Source of the DNA: Trichobilharzia szidati
Lineage: Eukaryota > Platyhelminthes > Trematoda > Strigeidida > Schistosomatidae
DNA length: 64,000 nucleotides
Assembly: GCA_944472155.2 (NCBI GenBank)
Contig: OX235271.1
Span: forward strand, 104,421,256 to 104,485,255
Direction: 5' to 3'
Made by a program: the position numbers and the translations under genes. Below, one piece after another: positions 63,782-64,000 of this stretch (positions are counted from its first letter, which is position 1; each line of letters begins with the position of its first letter). The notes below the pieces were generated by a model, which searched no databases, was not told where the DNA came from, and saw nothing but the letters and a program-made list of their open reading frames with translations.

Positions 63782-64000
63782 TTCGTTTCAGTTCCCAGTG
63801 GAACATACGGCTTCAGACTAGTGCTTCGAAATTCCAGTAGCAGTGGTGTTTTTACGGGATGGAGTTGCTAACCTCACGCCCAACCTTCCCTTTTTACCGC
63901 GTTTACTACCGGGTAAGCGAGGTAACGGAGTGCTCTGGCCGGGGATCGAACCCCGAACCACTTGCATGGTTGGCCGGTGTCCTACCAATAAGCTACCGAC
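63782..64000 (-). mobile_element. tRNA-derived SINE, copy 8, running to the window edge
   Basis: A minus-strand copy: the tail complement near 63790, body, and tRNA-like head (GGCCGGGGATCGAACCCCGA) to about 64000. It begins about 80 bp after the last visible exon. Confidence 0.85.

Overview
The window looks like an AT-rich flatworm genome, most likely a Schistosoma blood fluke. It holds one giant multi-exon gene on the + strand. Its introns are packed with transposable elements of the kinds that fill schistosome genomes: tRNA-headed SINEs of the SM-alpha type, RTE-like LINEs, Penelope-like elements and degenerate Ty3/gypsy copies. Genus is an inference from this combination; species cannot be read from the window.

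Region 1-10,900 lies upstream of the gene and has no recognisable host gene. It holds two blocks of degenerate TTAGGG-like repeat (459-835), a heavily mutated Ty3/gypsy gag-pol copy (2812-4647), a long AT-rich stretch without recognisable coding, and a broken CR1-like LINE (9347-10383).

Region 10,954-63,702 carries the 5' part of the flatworm orthologue of BLTP1 (KIAA1109 in vertebrates, tweek in Drosophila), a very large bridge-like lipid-transfer protein. I could chain 31 exons (one of them uncertain) into one open frame of about 2,575 codons. Every junction is phase-consistent, with GT donors and AG acceptors. The chain starts with a single N-terminal membrane segment and the family's conserved N-terminal blocks, and the gene runs on past the right edge. 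Most introns are 0.4-2.6 kb; one is 7.7 kb, and two are only 33 and 44 bp.

The introns hold the transposable elements. The standout is in intron 8 (21,276-28,954): a near-perfect inverted repeat of 2 x 2,736 bp with a 37-bp centre (21,791-27,299). It consists of two Penelope-like elements head to head and sits inside an older LINE, precisely at the codons of the LINE's reverse-transcriptase YADD box. As part of the BLTP1 pre-mRNA it should fold into a 2.7-kb hairpin. Other introns hold four more Penelope-like fragments from several lineages, a 5'-truncated RTE copy with an intact 411-codon frame and an 11-bp target duplication, and several SINEs with clear target duplications. They also hold a second tRNA-like SINE family and a set of foldback elements with tRNA-like sequence inside their hairpins. 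I recognised no mobile element inside an exon.
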